Positions 7,785 through 15,281 of a stretch of DNA of 56,483 nucleotides are shown here, piece after piece. The stretch covers positions 1 to 56,483 of IMG/VR virus record IMGVR_UViG_3300034093_004958; one strand, given 5' to 3'. Under the pieces are notes generated by a model. The model did no database searches. It was not told where the DNA came from and was given only the letters and a program-made list of their open reading frames with translations. Position numbers and translations under genes: made by a program. Positions within the stretch are counted from its first letter, which is position 1, and the number at the start of each line of letters is the position of its first letter. The stretch comes from a virus.

Positions 7785-8327
7785 TTATTTCATTCGTCCA
7801 GAATACTGAGTAATTATATATGTGTCTTTATTTACAATATTATTAGTAAGCATAGTCATAATATTCTTATCACAACTAGTATTAAGCCATGTATAAGATG
7901 TGGACTTTTCATCATTTGCATATATCTTTCCCTTTTCTTTATATATGATTTCTAATTTATTCTTTAGGGCCTCAGCTATTTTAACTCCAGAAATTGACTT
8001 CACGATCAAAATAATTCCAACATTTTTGATTTGAGAATCACTATTAAATATAATTTCAAATTTTAATAAGTTTTGGTGTTTCCAGGATAAAGTAGAATCA
8101 GTTTCTTCAATACTATAACCGTCTCGAACAAGTGCATATTTAATAATTTCTCTGGTAGCATTCCAAGGTAAAATCCATTGTTTTCCTTCATCTGGAATTA
8201 AGTCATATTCTTCGCAATATGAAGTTAGAACTCCCTTCCTCCACCCAATAGAACTAAGTGCATCAACTTGAGCAAATGATGTGTCCACTGTCATTACAAA
8301 TGCGATAAGCATAATAATCTTTTTCAT
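7785..8327 (-). CDS. exported protein of unknown function
   Basis: A 180-residue protein with signal peptide MKKIIMLIAFVMTVDTSFAQ, the FAQ end being typical of Bacteroidota. The mature domain of about 160 residues is mixed alpha/beta, with a repeated strand pattern (FEIIFNSDSQIKNVGIILIV) and two cysteines. Not recognised. It is driven by a strong host-like promoter at 8393-8424, suggesting early expression by host RNA polymerase. It would act in the periplasm or outside the cell. Confidence 0.7.
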   Translation of the reverse strand: MKKIIMLIAFVMTVDTSFAQVDALSSIGWRKGVLTSYCEEYDLIPDEGKQWILPWNATREIIKYALVRDGYSIEETDSTLSWKHQNLLKFEIIFNSDSQIKNVGIILIVKSISGVKIAEALKNKLEIIYKEKGKIYANDEKSTSYTWLNTSCDKNIMTMLTNNIVNKDTYIITQYSGRMK

Positions 8328-8392
8328 AACGTTCCTTAAATAATAAAACTAATAAATAATAACTTCTACATAAGTGTGTTTACTTTCTGATA

Positions 8393-8424
8393 CAAACCTA
8401 ATAAAAAATATTGAATTATCCAAA
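8393..8424 (-). promoter_or_regulatory. Bacteroidota-type promoter (TTTG-N20-TAGGTTTG)
   Basis: On the minus strand TTTG (8421-8424) is followed after 20 nt by TAGGTTTG (8393-8400), fitting the Bacteroidota consensus TTTG-N19/20-TAnnTTTG. It points at the gene starting at 8327. Confidence 0.7.
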
Positions 8425-8518
8425 TATTTTTTTATTAGTTTATTTTATTATTATCGTTGTATAGTTTTTAGAAATGTTAAGTACATGATAAATATAGATT
8501 TATAGAGTTTAAGCCGAT

Positions 8519-9178
8519 TTAATTATTATCGAATAAATCTATCAATTCTGGATCTTTATTATCTTTTGCCAATTCCAATGGAGTTTTACCATCTTCATTT
8601 TTAATCATTGGGTCAGCTCCTGCATCTAATAAATATTTAATTGCCTCTGGGGATTTATAGTAGAATAATACAGCCCAATGTAAAGATGTATTTCCATTAT
8701 CAGACTGAATATTTGGATCTGCACCGTTTTTTAAAAGAAGTTTAATACCTTCATTATTATCTTGATGCAAAGTATACATTAAAGGCGTCCATGTCCAAGT
8801 GTTATCTTTTATATTAACTTCAGCACCTGCATCTATTAAAATTTTGAGGAATTCTGTGCTATTATAAATTCTACGATCTTTTGAAGCATAATGAATTGCT
8901 GTAAATCCCTTATTATCTTTTATATTAGGATTGACCCCAGCTTCTAATAGTATCTTACAAAAATTTATATTACCGAAACTTACAGAATAATTCAAAACCG
9001 TCCAACCATCGTCATCTTTCCAATCAAGTTCAGCACCCATAGTAATTAAAGTTTTTACTAGAGTTAAATTTGGTTTACCACTTGCAAGTTCATCGATAAT
9101 CATTTGAGTTTTCTTCTGAGGTGTAACCATCATAAGCTCATATGGATCAAAGTCTTCAAATAACTTAATATATTTCAT
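8519..9178 (-). CDS. capsid-targeted ankyrin-repeat protein
   Basis: A 219-residue protein. The N-terminus MKYIKLFEDFDPYELM fits the capsid-targeting pattern of this phage (M-K-x-I-K-x-F-E-x-F/W). The rest is at least five ankyrin repeats: DDDGWTVLNYSVSFGN, DNKGFTAIHYASK, WTPLMYTLHQDN, DNGNTSLHWAV and EDGKTPLELAKDN, each with the TPL/TAL helix start and the G(A/N)DP turn. This is a pure protein-binding scaffold. If packaged with the DNA it could bind a host target at entry. It overlaps the next gene's stop by 4 nt, so translation is likely coupled. Confidence 0.85.
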   Translation of the reverse strand: MKYIKLFEDFDPYELMMVTPQKKTQMIIDELASGKPNLTLVKTLITMGAELDWKDDDGWTVLNYSVSFGNINFCKILLEAGVNPNIKDNKGFTAIHYASKDRRIYNSTEFLKILIDAGAEVNIKDNTWTWTPLMYTLHQDNNEGIKLLLKNGADPNIQSDNGNTSLHWAVLFYYKSPEAIKYLLDAGADPMIKNEDGKTPLELAKDNKDPELIDLFDNN

Positions 9179-9990
9179 CCTATTATTTCTTTATCTTTAA
9201 TAGTATATCCTTCTACTGAACCTACTTGAGTATAATCAAATCCTTGTAAAACAGCTATCTTCTGTTCTGGGAAAAATCCGTATTCCACAGCAAAACACGC
9301 TTGACCCACAACTTCTGTAAATAAAGCAGGTAAAGCTTCTGGTGGAGCTAATTTCGCATGATTATTATAAGAAGCAATTTCTCCTTTATCTCCGAATGGA
9401 TGATCACCTAAAATATGAACTATAAAATCATGCACACATCTAAATATAACATTATCAGCAACAGTAAAAATTGGATGATTTGAATAGTCAACACTTATCA
9501 TCAAGCTACCTGTGTTCTCCCATTGTTCTTTCATATCTTGTTGTGAGATATAAGGTTCACCCTCTGTCTTTTGGATTACAAATAGATTACCATCTAAATC
9601 TAAAGTAGTTCCTACTTGTGAATCTTCTTGAGATATTAATATAATTTGAGTTTTAGATAATAATCTTTTGAAAAGAATATGATTAGAAATATTTAAGGCT
9701 TTCCAATGTTTTACTGCTATTTCATCAAATAATGGTGAATCATTATATGCTTTTGCAACAAGTTTTCGGTAAGTCCCCCATTCTTTTAACAATAACTTCT
9801 CGGATATGTTATTTCCGTGTTTAGAATTATAATTTTCAATTACCCAAGATTCAAAACTTTTTATTTTCATACGTAATCTTTTTTTTCTTCCTGCACAATG
9901 CGCCCTTTGAGAAAATCCTTTAGGGTTTTTGCAATCTATGCTTCGTTTATACTTTTGTGACCATTTTTCAAATAACTCAAGATGAGGCAT
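9175..9990 (-). CDS. capsid-targeted protein with CxxPKGFSQxAHCxGRKKR segment
   Basis: A 271-residue ORF with two targeting-like starts. It begins MPHLELFEKWSQKYKRS, followed by the basic segment CKNPKGFSQRAHCAGRKKR, a motif I recall from proteins of T4-like phages. At residue 41 a second start appears, MKIKSFESWVIENYN, which alone would be a good capsid-targeting signal. The remaining 220 residues (HDFIVHILGDHPFGDKGE, VVGQACFAVEYG) are not recognised. Either the first 40 residues are a fused small prohead protein or translation can begin at both methionines. Confidence 0.7.
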   Translation of the reverse strand: MPHLELFEKWSQKYKRSIDCKNPKGFSQRAHCAGRKKRLRMKIKSFESWVIENYNSKHGNNISEKLLLKEWGTYRKLVAKAYNDSPLFDEIAVKHWKALNISNHILFKRLLSKTQIILISQEDSQVGTTLDLDGNLFVIQKTEGEPYISQQDMKEQWENTGSLMISVDYSNHPIFTVADNVIFRCVHDFIVHILGDHPFGDKGEIASYNNHAKLAPPEALPALFTEVVGQACFAVEYGFFPEQKIAVLQGFDYTQVGSVEGYTIKDKEIIG

Positions 9991-10014
9991 CTTTTTTTAT
10001 TATTTTAGTAGTAA

Positions 10015-10028
10015 GTATATATCTAAAC
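10015..10028 (-). promoter_or_regulatory. phage-type promoter motif (TTTAGATATATAC)
   Basis: On the minus strand GTTTAGATATATAC lies about 25 nt upstream of the ATG at 9990. It differs by one base from the recurrent TTTGATATATAC motif described in the findings. Confidence 0.5.
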
Positions 10029-10090
10029 TGATCTTCATTAAGTAAAACATAGTTATATTAATAAAAATATTATAACATATAATCATTCAT

Positions 10091-10125
10091 AGTAAAATAG
10101 TCAGGTTAATCCTGACTATTTTACT
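10091..10125. terminator. strong terminator hairpin
   Basis: A 15-bp perfect stem, AGTAAAATAGTCAGG / CCTGACTATTTTACT, with loop TTAAT. It lies downstream of the leftward gene ending at 10139. Confidence 0.85.
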
Positions 10126-10138
10126 ACAAAACATAATG

Positions 10139-10432
10139 TTATTGCAAATTGAGTTTTCTTAAAATCATAGACTGCGTCATATAAATTAGAGATACATATG
10201 CATCAGATTTATCTTTTAGATTACTAACTATGGTAAGTATATCATCAGAGTTTAAAACTCCACCCCTCTCTACATGTTGGGCTACATGATTAGGAAGAAT
10301 AGTAATCTTAGATGAATTTTCTACAGGAGTAAGAGATAGTTCAAACTTTTTATTTTCATTATCATCTTCAGTTATTATTAAATAAGCATTCATCGGTTTG
10401 ATATTATTCACCTGAAACTCCTTTTTGTTCAA
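10139..10432 (-). CDS. hypothetical protein, 97 aa
   Basis: Not recognised. A 97-residue soluble protein with a beta-rich first half (AYLIITEDDNENKKFELSLT) and a helical end (DAYVSLIYMTQSMILRKL). Its start overlaps the end of the upstream gene at 10404 by 29 nt, so the two are translationally coupled. Both are small and acidic. A strong terminator follows. Confidence 0.6.
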   Translation of the reverse strand: MNKKEFQVNNIKPMNAYLIITEDDNENKKFELSLTPVENSSKITILPNHVAQHVERGGVLNSDDILTIVSNLKDKSDAYVSLIYMTQSMILRKLNLQ

Positions 10433-10631
10433 TTAGCATTTTCATTGCTTTAACAACTTCTATTGCTTGATCATACTCAATGATGAACTCTTGATCATTA
10501 TTAATAGCAACATGAAAACTGGATTTGCTTCCAGAAAAAGAAACTACAACTCCATCATTAAGAGAAACAAAGTAATCTTGATCTTTTGGATGGATTGCGA
10601 TTCCAGTAATTGTCTTTTGATATTCTGCCAT
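10404..10631 (-). CDS. hypothetical protein, 75 aa
   Basis: Not recognised. A 75-residue acidic protein, MAEYQKTITGIAIHPKDQDY, with predicted strands then a C-terminal helix (EYDQAIEVVKAMKMLIEQK). It overlaps the 10139-10432 gene and follows the 49-aa gene at 10660, forming a three-gene leftward operon under the host-like promoter at 10841. Confidence 0.6.
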   Translation of the reverse strand: MAEYQKTITGIAIHPKDQDYFVSLNDGVVVSFSGSKSSFHVAINNDQEFIIEYDQAIEVVKAMKMLIEQKGVSGE

Positions 10632-10659
10632 ACTGATTCCTTAAATATAGTTATTAGAA

Positions 10660-10809
10660 TTAACTATACTTATATAACCTACATGCATATTTGTTTATCT
10701 TTTTCTTTTTATCTTCTACTGTTCTAGTTTTAAATCGTCCATCATAAGCTCCTGACTCTAGCATATTGAGGCGTTTAATTTTTAGATAAATATTTTCTCT
10801 CTTTTTCAT
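10660..10809 (-). CDS. small basic phage protein (SGAYDGRFKTRTV type), 49 aa
   Basis: A short ORF of 49 codons starting MKKRENIYLKIKRLNML. The core ESGAYDGRFKTRTVEDKKKK is a pattern I recall from small basic proteins of T4-like phages. The high Lys/Arg content suggests nucleic-acid binding or a virion-internal role. It is preceded on its strand by a good Bacteroidota-type promoter and followed by the 10404 gene, which together support it as a genuine gene. Confidence 0.7.
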   Translation of the reverse strand: MKKRENIYLKIKRLNMLESGAYDGRFKTRTVEDKKKKINKYACRLYKYS

Positions 10810-10840
10810 AATAAAATTCCTTAATTGTTAATATCTAATA

Positions 10841-10872
10841 CAAACATAATAAATAATGTATTCTCAAACAAA
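10841..10872 (-). promoter_or_regulatory. Bacteroidota-type promoter (TTTG-N20-TATGTTTG)
   Basis: On the minus strand TTTG (10869-10872) precedes TATGTTTG (10841-10848) by 20 nt. It is 32 nt in front of the ATG at 10809. Confidence 0.7.
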
Positions 10873-10950
10873 TTATTTAAAAAGATTAATAAAAATTATT
10901 TTGGATTATTTAGATTTGTTTATTAGTTTTGAACTGTTATTAAAAATTTA

Positions 10951-11082
10951 ATGAAAAAAATGGTTAACAGAAAATTAGTTGAAATTATTAAAGTAAGTTT
11001 TATTCTGACAGCTTTTATGGTTGCAATGTATATCATTTTAGCAATAGCTTTAGTTATAGATCTAGACCTTATACCTAGATAA
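10951..11082 (+). CDS. 43-aa single-pass membrane protein
   Basis: A short ORF of 43 codons: MKKMVNRKLVEIIKVSFILT followed by a hydrophobic helix (AFMVAMYIILAIALVI) and an acidic end DLDLIPR. A basic N-terminus and acidic C-terminus suggest an N-in topology. It starts 36 nt upstream of metK, likely the same message. Function unknown. Confidence 0.55.
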   Translation: MKKMVNRKLVEIIKVSFILTAFMVAMYIILAIALVIDLDLIPR

Positions 11083-11117
11083 ATGTATTATTTTTATATA
11101 TTTTTTTGAGTTTTTTA

Positions 11118-12338
11118 ATGAATAGTAATCCGTATGTATGGACAAGTGAATATGTTTCACCAGGACATCCTGATAAGATAGCAGATCAAATTTCAGATGC
11201 TATACTTGATGCATACCTAAATATTGATCATAATGCAAAAGTTGCATGTGAGACCTTAGTTAAAGGTAATAATGTTTATATAGCTGGCGAAATTTCTTCG
11301 CATACACAAATAGGAAATAGTTCTTTAGAGTCCATTGTTAGAAAAACAATTTCAAATATAGGATATGATTCTAATGAACATATATTTAATAGTAATTCAT
11401 GCTCTATAATTTTTGATATTTCAAAACAATCTCCAGAGATTAATGGAGCAGTTGTTTCTGATAATGGAGATATTGTTGCAGGTGATCAAGGTATTATGTT
11501 TGGATATGCAACAAATGAAACACCAACAAAAATGCCTCTTCCAATTTATTTAGCAAAACAATTTATTATGGAAGCATATGAAGGTATTGATAATAAGTAT
11601 GCTTTTAGACCTGATATGAAAAGTCAAGTATCTATAAATTTTGAACATGGTAGAGCAAAAAGCATACATTCAGTAGTTTTTTCTACCTGTCATACTGAAG
11701 AATTATCTTTAAAAGATGTACGAGATCTTTTTCACGCTATGGTTCTACCTAATGTTTTAGAAAGTTTTCCTGAACATATTCAAGAATTATTTGATGATAC
11801 TACTAAATATTTTATTAACCCTGCTGGAGCTTGGAATATCGGAGGACCAGTTTCTGATTCAGGATTAACAGGTAGAAAAATTGTAGTAGATCAATATGGA
11901 GCAGACTGTGAAATTGGCGGTGGAGCTTTCTCAGGAAAAGATCCTAGTAAAGTTGACAGAAGTGGAGCATATATGGCTCGACATATTGCTTTAACTACTC
12001 TTAAAAATCACCCTGAAGCAGATAAGATTAAAGTTCAATTGGCATATGCTATTGGTGAAAAATATCCAGTTTCATATAGAATATACAATCCAGTTACTGG
12101 TCAAGAATATGGTCTTGAAGATTTTACTTTAGAAGATTTAACTCCTAATTCTATTATTGAAACTTTAGGATTAAAAAATCCTATCTATGCAAAAACAGCT
12201 AAGTATGGTCATTTCGGTAATGAGTCTTATATTAAAAATGGCATTGAGTATTTTAAATGGGAAAACAATTTATACAAACCTAATATCGAACATTTGATAT
12301 ATAACAAAAAATCTATGCATCATAGTGAAACATTTTAA
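11118..12338 (+). CDS. metK: S-adenosylmethionine synthetase
   Basis: A 406-residue protein of near-normal length for MetK, which makes S-adenosylmethionine from methionine and ATP as a cytoplasmic tetramer. Visible motifs: SPGHPDKIADQISDAILDA near the N-terminus, GDQGIMFGYA, the glycine loop GGGAFSGKDPSKVDRS, and the C-terminal AKYGHFG. I took the ATG at 11118; an in-frame TTG at 11106 would add four residues without support. The neighbouring cytosine methyltransferase would use its product. Phage MetK is uncommon, and the copy is AT-rich like the rest, so it is well adapted to this genome. Confidence 0.95.
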   Translation: MNSNPYVWTSEYVSPGHPDKIADQISDAILDAYLNIDHNAKVACETLVKGNNVYIAGEISSHTQIGNSSLESIVRKTISNIGYDSNEHIFNSNSCSIIFDISKQSPEINGAVVSDNGDIVAGDQGIMFGYATNETPTKMPLPIYLAKQFIMEAYEGIDNKYAFRPDMKSQVSINFEHGRAKSIHSVVFSTCHTEELSLKDVRDLFHAMVLPNVLESFPEHIQELFDDTTKYFINPAGAWNIGGPVSDSGLTGRKIVVDQYGADCEIGGGAFSGKDPSKVDRSGAYMARHIALTTLKNHPEADKIKVQLAYAIGEKYPVSYRIYNPVTGQEYGLEDFTLEDLTPNSIIETLGLKNPIYAKTAKYGHFGNESYIKNGIEYFKWENNLYKPNIEHLIYNKKSMHHSETF

Positions 12339-12858
12339 ACTATATGAACATTATCATAATAATGTAGAGCATTTACAATATGACATTACTCTAGAAAACG
12401 AAGTTCAGTTATATCATTATACTAAATTAGATTTGGGCAATGAAGTTATTCTTTCTCCAGAGGAAAGTAAAAATAAAAGATTGTCATGGTCAATGAGAGA
12501 GTATAAACGCTCAGATATTCCTCGTGTATTTTACTATGTTAATGTAAAAAAAACTGAACGAAGTATAGTTGAAAATAGTAATTTTTTATATACTGGTTTT
12601 GTAAATGGTAAAGATATTATAAAGGTTTCAAATGCGATCCGATCTTATAACAAGAACCCACAAGAATTTGAAAAATTAAATCCAAATGCTTATAATTCTG
12701 TAAAAGAATTTGTTGATAAAGGAAGTTCAAATTATAATATACTTTTTGAAAATCTAAAGCATTTTTTTAAGGGTGCATATTACAAATTTGAAAATGAAAT
12801 GGAAGTTGTAATTCTCTTTCAATCATTAAAAGTGTTTCAAATAGATTATATACAATAA
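12325..12858 (+). CDS. capsid-targeted hypothetical protein
   Basis: A 177-residue protein whose GTG start lies inside the last codons of metK, a 14-nt overlap that points to coupled translation. The N-terminus MKHFKLYEHYHNN matches the capsid-targeting pattern. The body (LSPEESKNKRLSWSMREYKR, PRVFYYVNVKKTERSI) resembles no family I can name. GTG is chosen because no other start preserves the targeting helix. Confidence 0.65.
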   Translation: MKHFKLYEHYHNNVEHLQYDITLENEVQLYHYTKLDLGNEVILSPEESKNKRLSWSMREYKRSDIPRVFYYVNVKKTERSIVENSNFLYTGFVNGKDIIKVSNAIRSYNKNPQEFEKLNPNAYNSVKEFVDKGSSNYNILFENLKHFFKGAYYKFENEMEVVILFQSLKVFQIDYIQ

Positions 12859-12871
12859 AACAAACAATATT

Positions 12872-13462
12872 ATGAAAAGAAATGGTTTTTTAAATTTATT
12901 AAGAGTCACATTTAAAGATTTTATACATGGAAAAAAAATGTACGAAGAAATAGTTCCTCGTAATTATTTTCATGCTTTACAAATGAATAGTTTCTCTATT
13001 GATAAAAGTAATGATCCTTCAGCTGAAACTCTTTATTTTGATTTTCCAGAAGATTTTGAATTAACTGAAACGAGCATTGAATATTTTGAAAATAAAGGTG
13101 GGATTATCGTTTTCTCTACTGAAATAAATGCTGTTTCCTTAAGTAAAAGAAAACTTATTAATTACATTTATTCTAAAATTCAGTCTATAAAAAATTCAAT
13201 GTTTGTAAATAAAAAGATTGAAACTATATTTAGAAAACATGAATCTCTTAAAGGTGTTGGGATGACTGTTGGAAGTTTTGTTAATGGAAAATACGTAGCA
13301 GATGACGGAACCATATATACTGAAAAATCTATTTCAGTTGAAATCATTGGAGTTCCAACATCTGTTTTAAATGAAGTTGCTGATAGTATCAGAAAGGAAT
13401 TTAATCAAGAGGCTGTACTGGTTAGAAATTACGAAGAGAATTTAATATACTTAGTTAAATAA
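12872..13462 (+). CDS. hypothetical protein, 196 aa
   Basis: Not recognised. A 196-residue soluble protein. The second half shows regular strands with FVNGKYVADDGTIYTEKSIS and VEIIGVPTSVLNEVADSIRK, suggesting an alpha/beta domain. It lies between two capsid-targeted proteins with gaps of 13 and 21 nt, so it is in the same operon, but it has no clear targeting signal itself. Confidence 0.6.
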   Translation: MKRNGFLNLLRVTFKDFIHGKKMYEEIVPRNYFHALQMNSFSIDKSNDPSAETLYFDFPEDFELTETSIEYFENKGGIIVFSTEINAVSLSKRKLINYIYSKIQSIKNSMFVNKKIETIFRKHESLKGVGMTVGSFVNGKYVADDGTIYTEKSISVEIIGVPTSVLNEVADSIRKEFNQEAVLVRNYEENLIYLVK

Positions 13463-13483
13463 GTATTACATTAATTAAACTAT

Positions 13484-14575
13484 ATGAAGCATATCAAGTT
13501 ATTTGAATATTGGATACATGAAGAAAACAAAGAGCTAACTTTAACAGGAGATTATCAGTCTAAAAAATTTATTACCAATTTTTATGAAATGATTCGGTAT
13601 TGGAATATACCTTTGCCAGGTTCAATCTCTCAAGATGCTTTTAAAGTTGCTATAGAATTTCTTGATGATTTAAAAGTAAGAGGACAAGCCATAGAAACAC
13701 AAATAAAAGCTATGGCAAGTAAAACTGAGAATAAAGGAAAAACTTTAGCTCAAATTCTTAAAGATACTCCAGATGAAAATAAAGAAGATATGTTCAGGTA
13801 TTATGTAAATTTTTATTCTAATAATATAACCTGCTATAAGTTTTATGCATTTATGTGGAAAGGAACAAACCCTCAAGCTCAGATTATTATTAATAATTTG
13901 AAAAAAAATATAGAAGATATAAGCCACGATACAAAAGTACCAACTAGTGCATATATTTCATTTTTATTTAATAGCCCATTTTTTAATACTAAACGAAGAA
14001 TAGTTCCATATACTGATTCTAATGTAGATGCAGGTGCACAAGAGTTTAGAAATATTATGATATCAGGTATTGGTTTATTTTGCATTATAATGTTTTTTTG
14101 TGGATTGGCTACTGATTCTTTAGATTATTATAAAACAAATAAAGAAAAATCTCAAGTAATTAGAGAGTCATATATTTTTCTTATGAATATGCATAAAAGA
14201 GGATGGTATGATATTACTGGAGATTTAAATATAATTGAAGATCCAAAAGTAGAAGATAGTAATAGCTCTAAAACTTTATATCCAGAGGATTGGCTTTATA
14301 ATTTATTTACATCTGATAACGAAAAGAATAATGAAACATTTAGATCCGAATATTTTGAATCATTAAGAGATTATTCTATAAATTATTATAAAACTGCTCA
14401 ACTCGATGTTGTAACAAAATATCTTATGGATTTACATTTTATTACACATAGTGACATTCATGAGTTTATAAAAGCAGGAAGTTCTATTGTCCCATCTTTA
14501 GCATCTAACTCGATCCAGTCCAATATTATAACTGGAGAAATTTTGGTTGATAAAATTTCGAAAATTCCGACCTAA
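13484..14575 (+). CDS. capsid-targeted protein with a membrane segment
   Basis: A 363-residue protein. MKHIKLFEYWIHEENKE is a clear targeting-like N-terminus with a possible cleavage site after WIHE. Residues 190-210 form one hydrophobic helix (IMISGIGLFCIIMFFCGLAT). The rest is helical and charged. A packaged protein with a membrane segment could insert in the host inner membrane during DNA entry; this is inference. It belongs to the metK operon. Confidence 0.7.
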   Translation: MKHIKLFEYWIHEENKELTLTGDYQSKKFITNFYEMIRYWNIPLPGSISQDAFKVAIEFLDDLKVRGQAIETQIKAMASKTENKGKTLAQILKDTPDENKEDMFRYYVNFYSNNITCYKFYAFMWKGTNPQAQIIINNLKKNIEDISHDTKVPTSAYISFLFNSPFFNTKRRIVPYTDSNVDAGAQEFRNIMISGIGLFCIIMFFCGLATDSLDYYKTNKEKSQVIRESYIFLMNMHKRGWYDITGDLNIIEDPKVEDSNSSKTLYPEDWLYNLFTSDNEKNNETFRSEYFESLRDYSINYYKTAQLDVVTKYLMDLHFITHSDIHEFIKAGSSIVPSLASNSIQSNIITGEILVDKISKIPT

Positions 14576-14616
14576 CACATATTTTTTTAATTAACTTTAG
14601 ATTTAAGAATTAGTTT

Positions 14617-14904
14617 ATGAATGTTTATGTAGCTATTGGAGAAAATATTTTTAAAGATTCAGGAAAATGTATTAATGAAAAAACATTAGGAGTTTTTAAA
14701 AATCAAAGAGCAGCTGAATATTTTATTTTAGATTTCCACGAAAAACTTTGTTTAACCAATAAAAAGAAATACAGAAAGTCAGAAAATACTATGATAAATG
14801 GAGATGTTTGTTTTTCATTGTCATTTGAAACTGAAACCAATATATTTAGCTTTACAGTAAGAGAATTCGAGTTCAACGAAAGAAAGATTAAAAATTCTTA
14901 TTAA
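14617..14904 (+). CDS. hypothetical protein, 95 aa
   Basis: Not recognised. A 95-residue protein beginning MNVYVAIGENIFKDSGKC, with an alternating strand/helix pattern (LGVFKNQRAAEYFILDFHEK). It resembles in shape, not in sequence, the small protein at 24261 (translated as MHIYLVRKK..., VYGxFxxKxxAxxWI-like), which has a similar 'external-input strand then helix' layout. No signal or membrane segment. Confidence 0.55.
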   Translation: MNVYVAIGENIFKDSGKCINEKTLGVFKNQRAAEYFILDFHEKLCLTNKKKYRKSENTMINGDVCFSLSFETETNIFSFTVREFEFNERKIKNSY

Positions 14905-14982
14905 ACAAAATAATACGATATTAAATTTGTATTTTATCTTATGAAATTTATTGTATTTGTATTAACTTTAGGGAATTGATTC

Positions 14983-15243
14983 ATGACAAGTAAAACCGAT
15001 TGCGATTGTCTTTTAGGATTTATATCAGGTGATAAAATCTATAGAAGCAATTTAGATTTCGAGCTTGAAAGAACTACAACTGTTCAATCACAGTTTTATG
15101 ATATGGGATTATTGAAAGGTAAACCTTTAAAAGCTAAAGATATTCTTGATAATAGAAGGGGATATATTTCTAGGTTTACTTATTGTCCTTATTGTGGAGA
15201 AAAATTTAATTGGAAAAATATAATAAATAACTATATTGAATAA
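14983..15243 (+). CDS. small cysteine-rich (zinc-binding) protein, 86 aa
   Basis: An 86-residue protein with a CDC pair near the N-terminus (SKTDCDCLLGF) and a C-terminal FTYCPYCGEKFNW knuckle. Four cysteines in two pairs suggest one zinc site bringing the ends together. The C-terminal CPYCGxxF is common in small bacterial and phage zinc-ribbon proteins. Function unknown. A shared terminator follows. Confidence 0.65.
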   Translation: MTSKTDCDCLLGFISGDKIYRSNLDFELERTTTVQSQFYDMGLLKGKPLKAKDILDNRRGYISRFTYCPYCGEKFNWKNIINNYIE

Positions 15244-15276
15244 AAACCCCAAGCATGAAGATGATTGGGGTTTTTT
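15242..15276. terminator. bidirectional terminator
   Basis: Stem AAAAACCCCAA / TTGGGGTTTTT between two convergent genes, with T tracts on both strands. Confidence 0.85.
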
Positions 15277-15281
15277 AATTT

